From the NCBI GenBank assembly GCA_038207625.1, contig JBBQZO010000005.1, positions 185,540-249,539 of the forward strand: 64,000 nt of DNA, written 5' to 3'. Positions within the stretch are counted from its first letter, which is position 1; each line of letters starts with the position of its first letter. Source of the DNA: JBBQZO01 sp038207625 (GTDB lineage Bacteria; Pseudomonadota; Gammaproteobacteria; Burkholderiales; Burkholderiaceae_D). The notes under the pieces are model-generated. The model was not told where the DNA came from, searched no databases, and worked only from the letters and a program-made list of their open reading frames with translations. The position numbers were made by a program, and so were the translations under genes. Shown here in pieces: positions 1-7,672 of this stretch.

Positions 1-1717
1 TCATGCCGGCCTTGGTCTGCCAGTCCATGCCGGCATCCATCGACGTGGTGCCGGTCACTTTTTCGCTCAAGTCGCCCTTGACGGTGCTGCCCTTGTCGCC
101 GCCGATCTGCTCGAGCTTGTCCTTCTCCACCATATGATGCTGGTTGTTGCCGATCCACGCCATCAGGTCGTTCTTGACGTAGTGCTCGTGGTCTTTTTCG
201 GCGTGCATGAACACTTGCTCGCTGCCCTTTTTGTCCTCGAAGCGCAGCTCGTTGTAACCGTCGCCGCCCTTGGTTGAATTGCTCATCAAGGTCGAGCGGC
301 TGGCCTTGTCGGGCAAGGCGTACGGCGGCATCATGTCGGCGTTGTACACGCAGCCCGTCACCAAGGGCTGATCCGGGTCGCCTTCGAGAAAGCTGACAAT
401 CACCTCCTGGCCGATGCGCGGAATGAACATCTGACCCCAGCGCTTGCCAGCCCAACCCTGCGACACGCGCACCCAGCACGAGCTGGCCTCGTCATCCTTG
501 CCCACCCGGTCCCAGTGGAACTGCACCTTGATGCGGCCATACTTGTCGGTCCAGATTTCTTCACCCGCCTTGCCGACCACGATGGCCGTCTGCGGGCCGC
601 GCACCACCGGCTTGTGGGCGCTTTGCGTGGCGCGGTAAATATAGGTCTTGGCGATGGCGGTGAAGTCGCAATCGAAAAACATCTCGCCCTCGCTCATCGC
701 GGCCGTGCCGGCCGCGTAGGCATTCGAGGCCATGCGGTACTGGGCCGATACCACCAGCACTTCACAGTTCTGGTCTTCGCGCACATGGTCCTTCAACTTA
801 AACAGGCCGCCCGGCACGATGCCGTGGGTGGTGGCGCTGGCGCGGATGGTCTGATAGCCGGCCTGGATCGACTCGATGTTGGTCTGCGCCTGTGCTTCAC
901 CGGCATCGCGCGTGATGTAATTGCCCGGATAGTCGTACAGCTCATGGCCGACCTGATCGTAGCTGCGCGACACGGTCGACTTGACCAGCAGGTTGCCGGA
1001 TGGTTTCTCGAAGTCGAAGGCTTTCAAAGCACAGGCGTCCGCCAGGATTTCGCCGCCCATCAGCCAGCGGTAGACGACTTCGCTCTTGCGCATCGCCTCT
1101 TCGTTGTCGGGCACGTAGGACAGTTCGGGATAGCCGGCGATGGTGGTGTGCGCCGCGTAGGAATCGGCCAGTACCATCGTGTGGCGACCGTCCTGATGGG
1201 TGAAAAAATAGTAGATGCCGCACGATTCCATCAACCGGCTGACGAAGTTGAAATCGGTCTCGCGATATTGCACGCAGTACGGCAACGCCGTGTAGCTGCC
1301 CGACAGTGAACCGAGGTCGAAGTCGGCGATCGCATACTTGTCGAAAATCTTCTTGATGATATCGACGACACTCATTTCCTGGAAAATGAAGCAGTCGGCG
1401 CTGCGCGTGAGGAACCACAGCCAAGGACGCAGCGTCGCCTGATAACTGGCGTAGCGGCCTTGCCGCCCGGTCAGCACGAAGCGCGTGACGACACCGTTAA
1501 ATTCGCGCGTCTGTCCGCTGGGCAGGTCCAGCGTGACCGACATGTCCTGTCCTAAAATGGCGTCGATCTGGATGTCGGACTTTTCGCTCAGCAGGTCGAG
1601 CGTGTATTCGCTCAGCGCGCTCAGATGGTCGCTGCCGGACATGCGCAAAAACAGCAGCACGTTCGGCCCGAGCGGGCAACTGACGTCGATCTTGCGGGTG
1701 TCCTGGGTCGCTGCCAT
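1..1717 (-). CDS. vgrG: Type VI secretion spike protein VgrG/TssI (3' end outside window)
   Basis: This is a partial gene: the ATG is at 1717 and the reading frame is still open at base 1, so about 572 codons are visible and the C-terminus is missing. The N-terminal half is the phage gpD/gp27-like VgrG core (PSGQTREFNGVVTRF, RETDFNFVSRLMESCGIYYFF). It is followed by the gp5-like OB-fold segment (YGRIKVQFHWDR, SCWVRVSQGWAGKRWG, PRIGQEVIVSFLEGDPDQPL) and the start of the beta-helix stalk. VgrG trimers cap the Hcp tube and carry effectors into the target cell. It lies 60 bp downstream of the PAAR-like gene on the same strand, the usual spike-tip pairing. Whether it has an effector extension cannot be seen here. 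The family call is very secure. Confidence 0.96.
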   Translation of the reverse strand, partial: MAATQDTRKIDVSCPLGPNVLLFLRMSGSDHLSALSEYTLDLLSEKSDIQIDAILGQDMSVTLDLPSGQTREFNGVVTRFVLTGRQGRYASYQATLRPWLWFLTRSADCFIFQEMSVVDIIKKIFDKYAIADFDLGSLSGSYTALPYCVQYRETDFNFVSRLMESCGIYYFFTHQDGRHTMVLADSYAAHTTIAGYPELSYVPDNEEAMRKSEVVYRWLMGGEILADACALKAFDFEKPSGNLLVKSTVSRSYDQVGHELYDYPGNYITRDAGEAQAQTNIESIQAGYQTIRASATTHGIVPGGLFKLKDHVREDQNCEVLVVSAQYRMASNAYAAGTAAMSEGEMFFDCDFTAIAKTYIYRATQSAHKPVVRGPQTAIVVGKAGEEIWTDKYGRIKVQFHWDRVGKDDEASSCWVRVSQGWAGKRWGQMFIPRIGQEVIVSFLEGDPDQPLVTGCVYNADMMPPYALPDKASRSTLMSNSTKGGDGYNELRFEDKKGSEQVFMHAEKDHEHYVKNDLMAWIGNNQHHMVEKDKLEQIGGDKGSTVKGDLSEKVTGTTSMDAGMDWQTKAGM

Positions 1718-1777
1718 AACGTTACTTCCAATCGGTGTTGATCAACTGCGGTGAGCGCTAGCCGGGTGCCGGCGCAC

Positions 1778-2167
1778 TCAGGGAATCATGGTCTTGGTGG
1801 TGGCCGGATTGGTGATGCTGACCACGCCGCCCCAGTTGCACATGCATTTGGAGACATTGTCGAGCGAGGGCATGTTACCGAGGATGACGGTGGCGGCGCC
1901 CGGCACCCACGGCGCCATCGTCATCGGGATGCACGGCATCGGCGTCAACACACCCAGCGCGGCAGCGGTGGCGGCCGCCACCATCGGGTTGGCGACCGAA
2001 TTGCACACGCCGAAAGGCATGATATTAACCATCGGCATGTGATCCATGATGTTGGCCGCCGGCGGCCCTTCGCCCATCACCCGATTCACCGGCAACACCA
2101 CCAGCGAGGACGGCGCCGCGCCGAACGTGCATTGCAACATCGCGCCCATCGACACCTGATTTGGCAT
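1778..2167 (-). CDS. DUF4280 / PAAR-like spike-tip protein
   Basis: A 129-residue protein. I start it at the ATG at 2167, which has AGGGGAA about six bases upstream; the frame is open for 25 more codons, but that upstream part is Arg-rich and unlike the family. It has the DUF4280 pattern: an early Cys after MGAMLQ, several His/Met/Pro-rich hairpins (NIMDHMPMVNIMPFG, PMPCIPMTMAPWVPG) and a late CMCNWGG motif. PAAR and PAAR-like proteins sharpen the VgrG tip and help load effectors. The position directly upstream of vgrG in the transcript fits that role. DUF4280 and DUF4150 are close relatives, so the exact subfamily is less certain than the role. Confidence 0.85.
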   Translation of the reverse strand: MPNQVSMGAMLQCTFGAAPSSLVVLPVNRVMGEGPPAANIMDHMPMVNIMPFGVCNSVANPMVAAATAAALGVLTPMPCIPMTMAPWVPGAATVILGNMPSLDNVSKCMCNWGGVVSITNPATTKTMIP

Positions 2168-2449
2168 GGCATTTCCCCTGTTCGATCGCACCCGCACTGA
2201 ACCATCGTGACCAGACCGGCATCTGCCGTCATCGGTCGCCACGAGCGCGTGCCATGACGACGCCGGTCCAATAAATCATCGCATGTTTTTATTACTAAGA
2301 CAACACTATCTTTTCTCTAAGCTTCGCAGGCCCGCTGGTGTCGCTGGCCAGTTTGCCCCCTTGCTTGGAGGGCGTTCGCGCCGCATGGCAAGTCGGCGCG
2401 GCGCGGGCCGAAAGCAAACATAGAGCGGGCGGCGCGCATTGCAGATACA
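2168..2449. other. Intergenic spacer, no gene seen
   Basis: This is 282 bp between the orphan gene ending at 2450 and the PAAR-like gene. The PAAR-proximal part is AT-rich (around 2270-2320) in a GC-rich neighbourhood, which would suit a separate promoter for the PAAR-vgrG pair, but I see no convincing -35/-10 pair. Short open frames here are shadows. Confidence 0.4.
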
Positions 2450-2734
2450 TCAAAAATTGACGTTGCCGTTCGCGTCCCAGTCATAACCACTATCGCCCCG
2501 CCCGGTATTTCTATTGTGCTTCTGGCCCAAGGCGAGGATATGGATATCGCCGTTTGGCAAACAGTGCCAGGCAATACCAACGTGGCTGGTGATGTGGGCA
2601 TGCTTGCCATTCAAATTGGCGGGCCCTGGCGTGCCGTAGTTGTCCGTCACCCGAATGGTTGTCAATTTCGACATCGTGCCCTGATGCCCCATGCAAGCAT
2701 CTTTCAGTGCTTGCGTTGCAAATGTCATCGTCAT
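2450..2734 (-). CDS. Small orphan protein in T6SS cluster, unknown function
   Basis: A 94-residue protein that I do not recognise. The ATG at 2734 is preceded by AAGGACAAGG, a good ribosome-binding site, and an in-frame ATG lies two codons later. There is no signal peptide or membrane segment. The C-terminal half is rich in His, Asn and Gly (KHAHITSHVGIAWH, ALGQKHNRNTGRGDSGYDWD), a composition seen in small nuclease-type toxins and in structural modules, but no catalytic motif is clear. It follows the 226-residue orphan by about 230 bp on the same strand and precedes the PAAR-like and vgrG genes. That is a place for T6SS cargo, adaptor or immunity genes. Coding status is likely; function is open. 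Confidence 0.6.
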   Translation of the reverse strand: MTMTFATQALKDACMGHQGTMSKLTTIRVTDNYGTPGPANLNGKHAHITSHVGIAWHCLPNGDIHILALGQKHNRNTGRGDSGYDWDANGNVNF

Positions 2735-2963
2735 ACCTTGTCCTTTTCATCGTGTGAACATGCAATCAAATCGTCCCGAGCCGGGAACAGTAAAGTACCA
2801 GTCGCGCCCGCATTGACACGCCCGGCGCGGCGCTTCCATGCGGTGATGGTCGAACCCGTGTTGGCAGCGATGTCCGCTCGCCACGTCGCTCACAACATCA
2901 CCAACGTTTCATAATGATCGGGCGTGATTCGGACGCCATCGATCCCGTGCTGCTGCGCGCAAG

Positions 2964-3644
2964 CTATCCGACCTTCTGGGTGGTCGATCTGACGTTTTGC
3001 ACACTGCCCAGGTAGACCCGGTAGACCGCTTCAAATTTCCAGTCGCCGATGTCGATGATCGCGTTGTACGAGTCGCCCCACGTATGATATTTGCCTCGCC
3101 CGCCGTAAATCCAGTGTCCAAGGCCGTGGTAAGCGGGGTTTCCTTTTGCCGCAGGACTCTTGACCCCGATGATCCCGGTTGCCGTTTGACTGTGCGTTTC
3201 TTCTGATCGGGCGTCGACCCCGTACATCGTGGTGAGGAAATGCACGATTGCCTCAGGCGGCAGCGGCAGATTGATCTCCAGTTCAGCCAGTTTCTCTTCC
3301 GTTACCTGACTCTTACTTCCGCACAACAACTTGTTAATCTGTTGCTTCGTCGTGTGAAAGTCCCAGCTCAACTGGCTTCCGTCGGGCATGCCAAAATCGG
3401 ACGCATAATCAATGATTGCTTGCTTGATTGGGGCATTGGTCCGTTCAATCTCGTCCAGCCATTTGCTGATCGCAATGAGGATGGTATGGAATTGGGTATG
3501 TAAGATCAGCTCGCGCCTGCGTGGACCGGCGCGGAAATCAAACAACAACATCATGCACGCATTGATCCCGCAAATACCCCATTTGGTATTTGTGGAACCA
3601 AGTTCTGAAATGGTGCCGAGCACGACCTTTTTACTCATTGGCAT
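2964..3644 (-). CDS. Orphan protein with papain-like look, candidate T6SS cargo
   Basis: A 226-residue protein. The ATG at 3644 has GGAGGAAA six bases upstream; a second in-frame ATG two codons later is possible. There is no signal peptide. An N-terminal Cys lies in a helix-start context (WGICGINACMMLLFDF, near residue 25). Late in the protein come a His (GLGHWIYGGRGKYHTWGD, near 180) and an Asp/Trp segment (YNAIIDIGDWKFEAVYRVY). The spacing and order Cys, His, Asp resemble papain-fold peptidases and amidases, but this is only a visual resemblance. It lies 287 bp downstream of clpV on the same strand and upstream of the PAAR and vgrG genes, so an effector or its partner is a reasonable guess. 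I know no exact family for it. Confidence 0.62.
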   Translation of the reverse strand: MPMSKKVVLGTISELGSTNTKWGICGINACMMLLFDFRAGPRRRELILHTQFHTILIAISKWLDEIERTNAPIKQAIIDYASDFGMPDGSQLSWDFHTTKQQINKLLCGSKSQVTEEKLAELEINLPLPPEAIVHFLTTMYGVDARSEETHSQTATGIIGVKSPAAKGNPAYHGLGHWIYGGRGKYHTWGDSYNAIIDIGDWKFEAVYRVYLGSVQNVRSTTQKVG

Positions 3645-3931
3645 GGCAAGTTTCCTCCATCATTGCATCAGTGATAAGCGCGCGAGCGCCAACAGAATGC
3701 GTATCGTGCGGCCGATTGATTCAGTGCATAGGACGACAAGCCAGCGGCGGCGAACCGGGTAGCCGCTGACCAATCGTGGAAATATCGTCAACCAACCAGA
3801 CGTCCGATCCTCGCCCGATGCGCCAGCGCTGGCCAGGCGCATGAGGAACCGTCGACGTGGCGCCAGCAGTGCACTTGCCGCGTGCGTCGCCACAGCGCAG
3901 CGATAGCGACGCACGCCCACCGTTCAAACAA

Positions 3932-6628
3932 TCAATCGAAGGTGAACGAAAACTCACCACCGGTCACCCCGACCTCGACCCGCGCCACCGGCTTGCCGTC
4001 CATCATGCGGCGCAGGAACTCGCCGCTGATGGTTGGCAGCACCGAGTTGGTCAGGATGGCGTCGATCATGCGCCCGCCGCTTTCCAGTTCGGTGCAGCGG
4101 CTGGCGATCAGGCGCACCACTTCGTCGTCGTAGGTGAACGGGATCTTGTGGCTCTGGCCGACCCGCTTGGCGATGCGCCCCAGCTGCAGGCGGATGATTG
4201 CACCGAGCATCTCATCGTTCAGCGGATAGTAGGGAATCACCACCAACCGTCCCAGCAAGGCCGGCGGGAACACCTTGAGCAGCGGCTCGCGCAGCGCCTT
4301 GGCGATGCCCTCGGGCTCGGGCATCAGGTCCGGGTCCTTGCACAGATTGCTGATCATCTCGGTGCCGGCGTTGGTGGTGAGCAGGATCAAGGTGTTCTTG
4401 AAGTCGATCACGCGCCCTTCGCCGTCCTCCATCCAGCCCTTGTCGAACACCTGGAAGAAGATCTCGTGCACATCCGGGTGGGCTTTTTCGACTTCGTCGA
4501 GCAGCACCACGCTGTACGGACGACGGCGCACCGCCTCGGTCAGCACGCCGCCTTCGCCGTAGCCCACGTAGCCCGGCGGCGCGCCTTTCAGCGTCGACAC
4601 CGTGTGCGCCTCCTGATACTCGCTCATGTTGATGGTGATGATGTTTTGCTCGCCGCCGTACAGCGCTTCGGCCAGCGCCAGCGCCGTTTCGGTCTTGCCC
4701 ACACCCGAGGTGCCGGCCAGCATGAACACGCCGATTGGCTTACCGGGGTTGTCCAGGCCGGCGCGCGCGGTCTGGATGCGCTTGGTGATCATCTCCAGCG
4801 CGTGTTTCTGGCCGATGATGCGCTGGCCCAGCGTGTCGGCCAGTTTGAGCACGTTTTCGATCTCGTTCTTGACCATCCGCCCGACCGGAATCCCGGTCCA
4901 GTCCTGCACCACCGAGGCGACCGCCTGGTGGTCGACGGTGGGCAGAATCAGCGGCGTTTCGCCCTGGTGGCTGGCCAGTTCGGCCTGCAGGATTTTCAAT
5001 TCGGACAGCCACGCGTCGCGCTCGCCCGCGTTGTCCGGAGCGACTTCGGCGTCCGCCGCGCCCTCGACCTTGCCGGTCACGTCGCGCAGCTTGCCGCGCA
5101 ACGTCAGGATGCGCGTGACCAGTTCCTTCTCGGCGTTCCAGCGCGTTTCCAGCACGGCCAGCCGGCCCGATTCCTCGGCCAGTTTTTCCTCGGCCGCCGC
5201 GGCGCGCGCCGTGGTGTCGAGCCCGACCGCCGTTTCACGGGCGATGATGGCCAGCTCGGTTTGCAGCGCGACGATGCGCTTGCGGCTGTCGTCCACCGCC
5301 GGCGGCGTCGCGTGCTGGCTGACGGCCACCCGCGCGCAGGTGGTGTCGAGCAGGCTGACCGCCTTGTCGGGCAGCTGGCGCGCCGGGATGTAGCGGTGCG
5401 ACAGTTTCACGGCCGCTTCCAGCGCCTCGTCGAGCACCTGCACCTTGTGGTGTTTTTCCATCGTCGTGGCGATCCCGCGCATCATCAGGATGGCTTTTTC
5501 TTCGCTCGGCTCAGGCACTTGCACGACCTGGAAGCGGCGCGTCAGCGCGGGGTCTTTTTCGATGTGCTTCTTGTACTCGGCCCAGGTGGTGGCGGCCACG
5601 GTGCGCAAGGTGCCGCGCGCCAGCGCCGGTTTGAGCAAATTGGCCGCGTCGCCGGTGCCGGCCGCGCCGCCCGCGCCGACCAGCGTGTGCGCCTCGTCGA
5701 TGAACAGGATCACCGGTTTCTCGGACGCCTGCACTTCCTCGATCACCTGGCGCAGGCGGTTTTCAAATTCGCCCTTCATGCTCGCGCCGGCCTGCAGCAG
5801 GCCCACGTCGAGCGTGCGCAGCACCACGTCCTTGAGGGACGGCGGCACGTCGCCGGCCACGATGCGCTGCGCGAAACCTTCCACCACGGCCGTCTTGCCC
5901 ACGCCCGCCTCGCCGGTCAGGATCGGGTTGTTCTGGCGCCGCCGCATCAGGATGTCGATCACCTGGCGGATCTCGTCGTCGCGCCCGACGATCGGATCGA
6001 GCTTGCCGCTCCTGGCCTGCTCGGTCAGGTCGACCGTGTAGCGCTTGAGCGCTTCCTGCTTGCCCATCGCGGCCGGCGGCACGGCGCCGGACGCCTCGCC
6101 GGGTGCGGCGCCGCCACCGACCTGGAAGCCGTCGGAGGCCGCCATCTGCGCTTCCGGCGAGGCCTGCAACAGCGTGGCGAATTCATCGGCCAGCACATCG
6201 AGTTTGATCTTTTCGAACTGGCGCGAAATCGCGTACAGGCTGTTGCGCAGCGACGACGTCTTCAGGATGCCCACCAGCAGATGGCCGCTGCGCACCTGCG
6301 ATTCGCCGAACATCAGCGTGCCGAACACCCAGCCACGCTCGACCGCCTCTTCCACTTGCGAGGACAGGTCGGTGACGGAACTGGAGCCGCGCGGCAGCCG
6401 GTCCAGCGCCGCCGTCAGGTCGCGCGAGAGCACGGCCGGGTCGAGTCCGAAGTGCTGGATCACCCGCACCAGATCGGAGTCCTGCATCTGCATGATCTGG
6501 TGAAACCAGTGCACCAGTTCGACATACGGATTGCCACGCAGTTTGCAAAACACGGTACTGCTTTCGATGGCCCGATAGCACAGGCTATTGAGCTTTCCGA
6601 ACAAGGCAACGCGACTGATTTCGGCCAT
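3932..6628 (-). CDS. tssH: Type VI secretion AAA+ unfoldase TssH/ClpV
   Basis: An 898-residue Hsp100 ATPase that disassembles the contracted TssB/TssC sheath so it can be rebuilt. The Clp N-domain occupies roughly residues 1-150. Nucleotide-binding domain 1 has Walker A GEAGVGKT near 240 and Walker B VILFIDEAH. A coiled-coil middle domain follows around 420-520. Domain 2 has Walker A GTSGVGKT and Walker B VVLLDEVEKAH. The ClpV-type N-terminus (MAEISRVALFGKLN) and the position 21 bp after tssG separate it from housekeeping ClpB. Length is normal for TssH and both ATPase sites look intact. It is the last core gene of the run before the orphan and spike genes. Confidence 0.97.
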   Translation of the reverse strand: MAEISRVALFGKLNSLCYRAIESSTVFCKLRGNPYVELVHWFHQIMQMQDSDLVRVIQHFGLDPAVLSRDLTAALDRLPRGSSSVTDLSSQVEEAVERGWVFGTLMFGESQVRSGHLLVGILKTSSLRNSLYAISRQFEKIKLDVLADEFATLLQASPEAQMAASDGFQVGGGAAPGEASGAVPPAAMGKQEALKRYTVDLTEQARSGKLDPIVGRDDEIRQVIDILMRRRQNNPILTGEAGVGKTAVVEGFAQRIVAGDVPPSLKDVVLRTLDVGLLQAGASMKGEFENRLRQVIEEVQASEKPVILFIDEAHTLVGAGGAAGTGDAANLLKPALARGTLRTVAATTWAEYKKHIEKDPALTRRFQVVQVPEPSEEKAILMMRGIATTMEKHHKVQVLDEALEAAVKLSHRYIPARQLPDKAVSLLDTTCARVAVSQHATPPAVDDSRKRIVALQTELAIIARETAVGLDTTARAAAAEEKLAEESGRLAVLETRWNAEKELVTRILTLRGKLRDVTGKVEGAADAEVAPDNAGERDAWLSELKILQAELASHQGETPLILPTVDHQAVASVVQDWTGIPVGRMVKNEIENVLKLADTLGQRIIGQKHALEMITKRIQTARAGLDNPGKPIGVFMLAGTSGVGKTETALALAEALYGGEQNIITINMSEYQEAHTVSTLKGAPPGYVGYGEGGVLTEAVRRRPYSVVLLDEVEKAHPDVHEIFFQVFDKGWMEDGEGRVIDFKNTLILLTTNAGTEMISNLCKDPDLMPEPEGIAKALREPLLKVFPPALLGRLVVIPYYPLNDEMLGAIIRLQLGRIAKRVGQSHKIPFTYDDEVVRLIASRCTELESGGRMIDAILTNSVLPTISGEFLRRMMDGKPVARVEVGVTGGEFSFTFD

Positions 6629-6649
6629 GATTTTCCCCTGGTTTTTTGT

Positions 6650-7672
6650 TTAGACTGCGTGGTGTGTGGAATGTTGATTTGGATTGAGTACGCACTGGCG
6701 GTCGTCCTGCGCCGCCGGCCGGCTGCGCAGCCAGCTGCTCCAGCCCAGCCGGGCCTGCTGACCCAGGCGCAGCTGAGGCAGGTGTTCTTTTTTCATCAGC
6801 AGGTTGACGTCCCAGTCGTAGGCCAGGCCCGCGTAATTGCGCACCCAGTCAAGCAGGCGCCTGAAGCTGTCGCCGCCGGGCAGCAGGCGCTGATAGTCGG
6901 CCAGCGTCAGTGGTCCCAGCACGATGCGAAACTTGTGCTGGCAGTTCCACACCTTGGCGCCCAGGATGGTGGTCATGCCCAGCACCTGGGCGTCGTGGCC
7001 GCTGTGCAGGCGGCAGCGGTTATCCTGGGGCAGCGTCATCCAGTGGCCGACGAACTGCTCGATCTCGACCTTGACCTTGAAAAAATCGGACAGAATCTGG
7101 GCCAGTCCGTCGGCGTTGCGGGTGTGCGCGGCCAGGTGGCCGGCATAGTGCAGCTTGGCGAAGTCGGGCACCGCGTCGCGCGCGCGCAGCGAGCGCATGC
7201 CCAGCCCGACCAGCGACGCCATGTAATCGGAGAAACGGTCGGCGTCGGCCCGGTCCAGGCTCACCGTCGGCTGCGCGCTGGCCCAGGCGCGGTAGAACAG
7301 CGCGATCATGCGGTGGTGGAACACGTCGAGAAAGCGCGCCAGCGTCGGGTCGGACGCGTTGCGCAGGCGGTCGCGGATGTATTCGGTCAGGTGCAGCGGC
7401 AGCGGGCCGTTGGCGCCCAACAGGCCGATGAAATTCACGTCCAGCCGGGGCGCGCCGCCGTCTGCAGCGGGCTTGAACGCGGCCAGCATGTCGGCCTCGA
7501 AGGCCATCGACGGCACCTGGCCGAAGCGCACCGCGTCGTCGTGCGGGCGCAGCGACTGGCCGATGCGCGGCTTGTCCGGATAGGCACATTCGAGCAGACG
7601 CAGCGCCGCAAAGAAATCGTAAGCGCCCGGGTTGTTCTCGAACGCCGCCATGCGCGCTAGATGATCTTGCAT
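6650..7672 (-). CDS. tssG: Type VI secretion baseplate protein TssG
   Basis: About 340 residues, with the typical TssG opening (NPGAYDFFAALRLLECAYP, then RIGQSLRPHDDAVRFGQVPSM) and the conserved LLGANGPLPLHLTEYIRDRL segment. TssG forms the baseplate wedge with TssE, TssF and TssK. I prefer the ATG at 7672 because a G-rich Shine-Dalgarno (GGGGGGG) lies just upstream; the frame is open to 7693 and an internal ATG at 7651 is also possible. With the 7672 start it overlaps the end of tssF by 16 bp, indicating translational coupling. The protein is slightly longer than many TssG homologues, with a polar C-terminal tail. Confidence 0.95.
   Translation of the reverse strand: MQDHLARMAAFENNPGAYDFFAALRLLECAYPDKPRIGQSLRPHDDAVRFGQVPSMAFEADMLAAFKPAADGGAPRLDVNFIGLLGANGPLPLHLTEYIRDRLRNASDPTLARFLDVFHHRMIALFYRAWASAQPTVSLDRADADRFSDYMASLVGLGMRSLRARDAVPDFAKLHYAGHLAAHTRNADGLAQILSDFFKVKVEIEQFVGHWMTLPQDNRCRLHSGHDAQVLGMTTILGAKVWNCQHKFRIVLGPLTLADYQRLLPGGDSFRRLLDWVRNYAGLAYDWDVNLLMKKEHLPQLRLGQQARLGWSSWLRSRPAAQDDRQCVLNPNQHSTHHAV

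Noticed and set aside
3645..3931. Two short overlapping minus-strand frames after clpV
   Set aside because: Neither has a good ribosome-binding site, one overlaps the clpV 3' end, and both look like frame noise. The 287-bp gap probably holds only the 5' region of the downstream orphan.
3857..7660. 1267-codon open frame on the plus strand opposite tssH and tssG
   Set aside because: It is exactly antisense to two well-supported T6SS genes. Its product is His/Gln/Arg/Val-rich without motifs, as expected from GC-rich third positions on the other strand.
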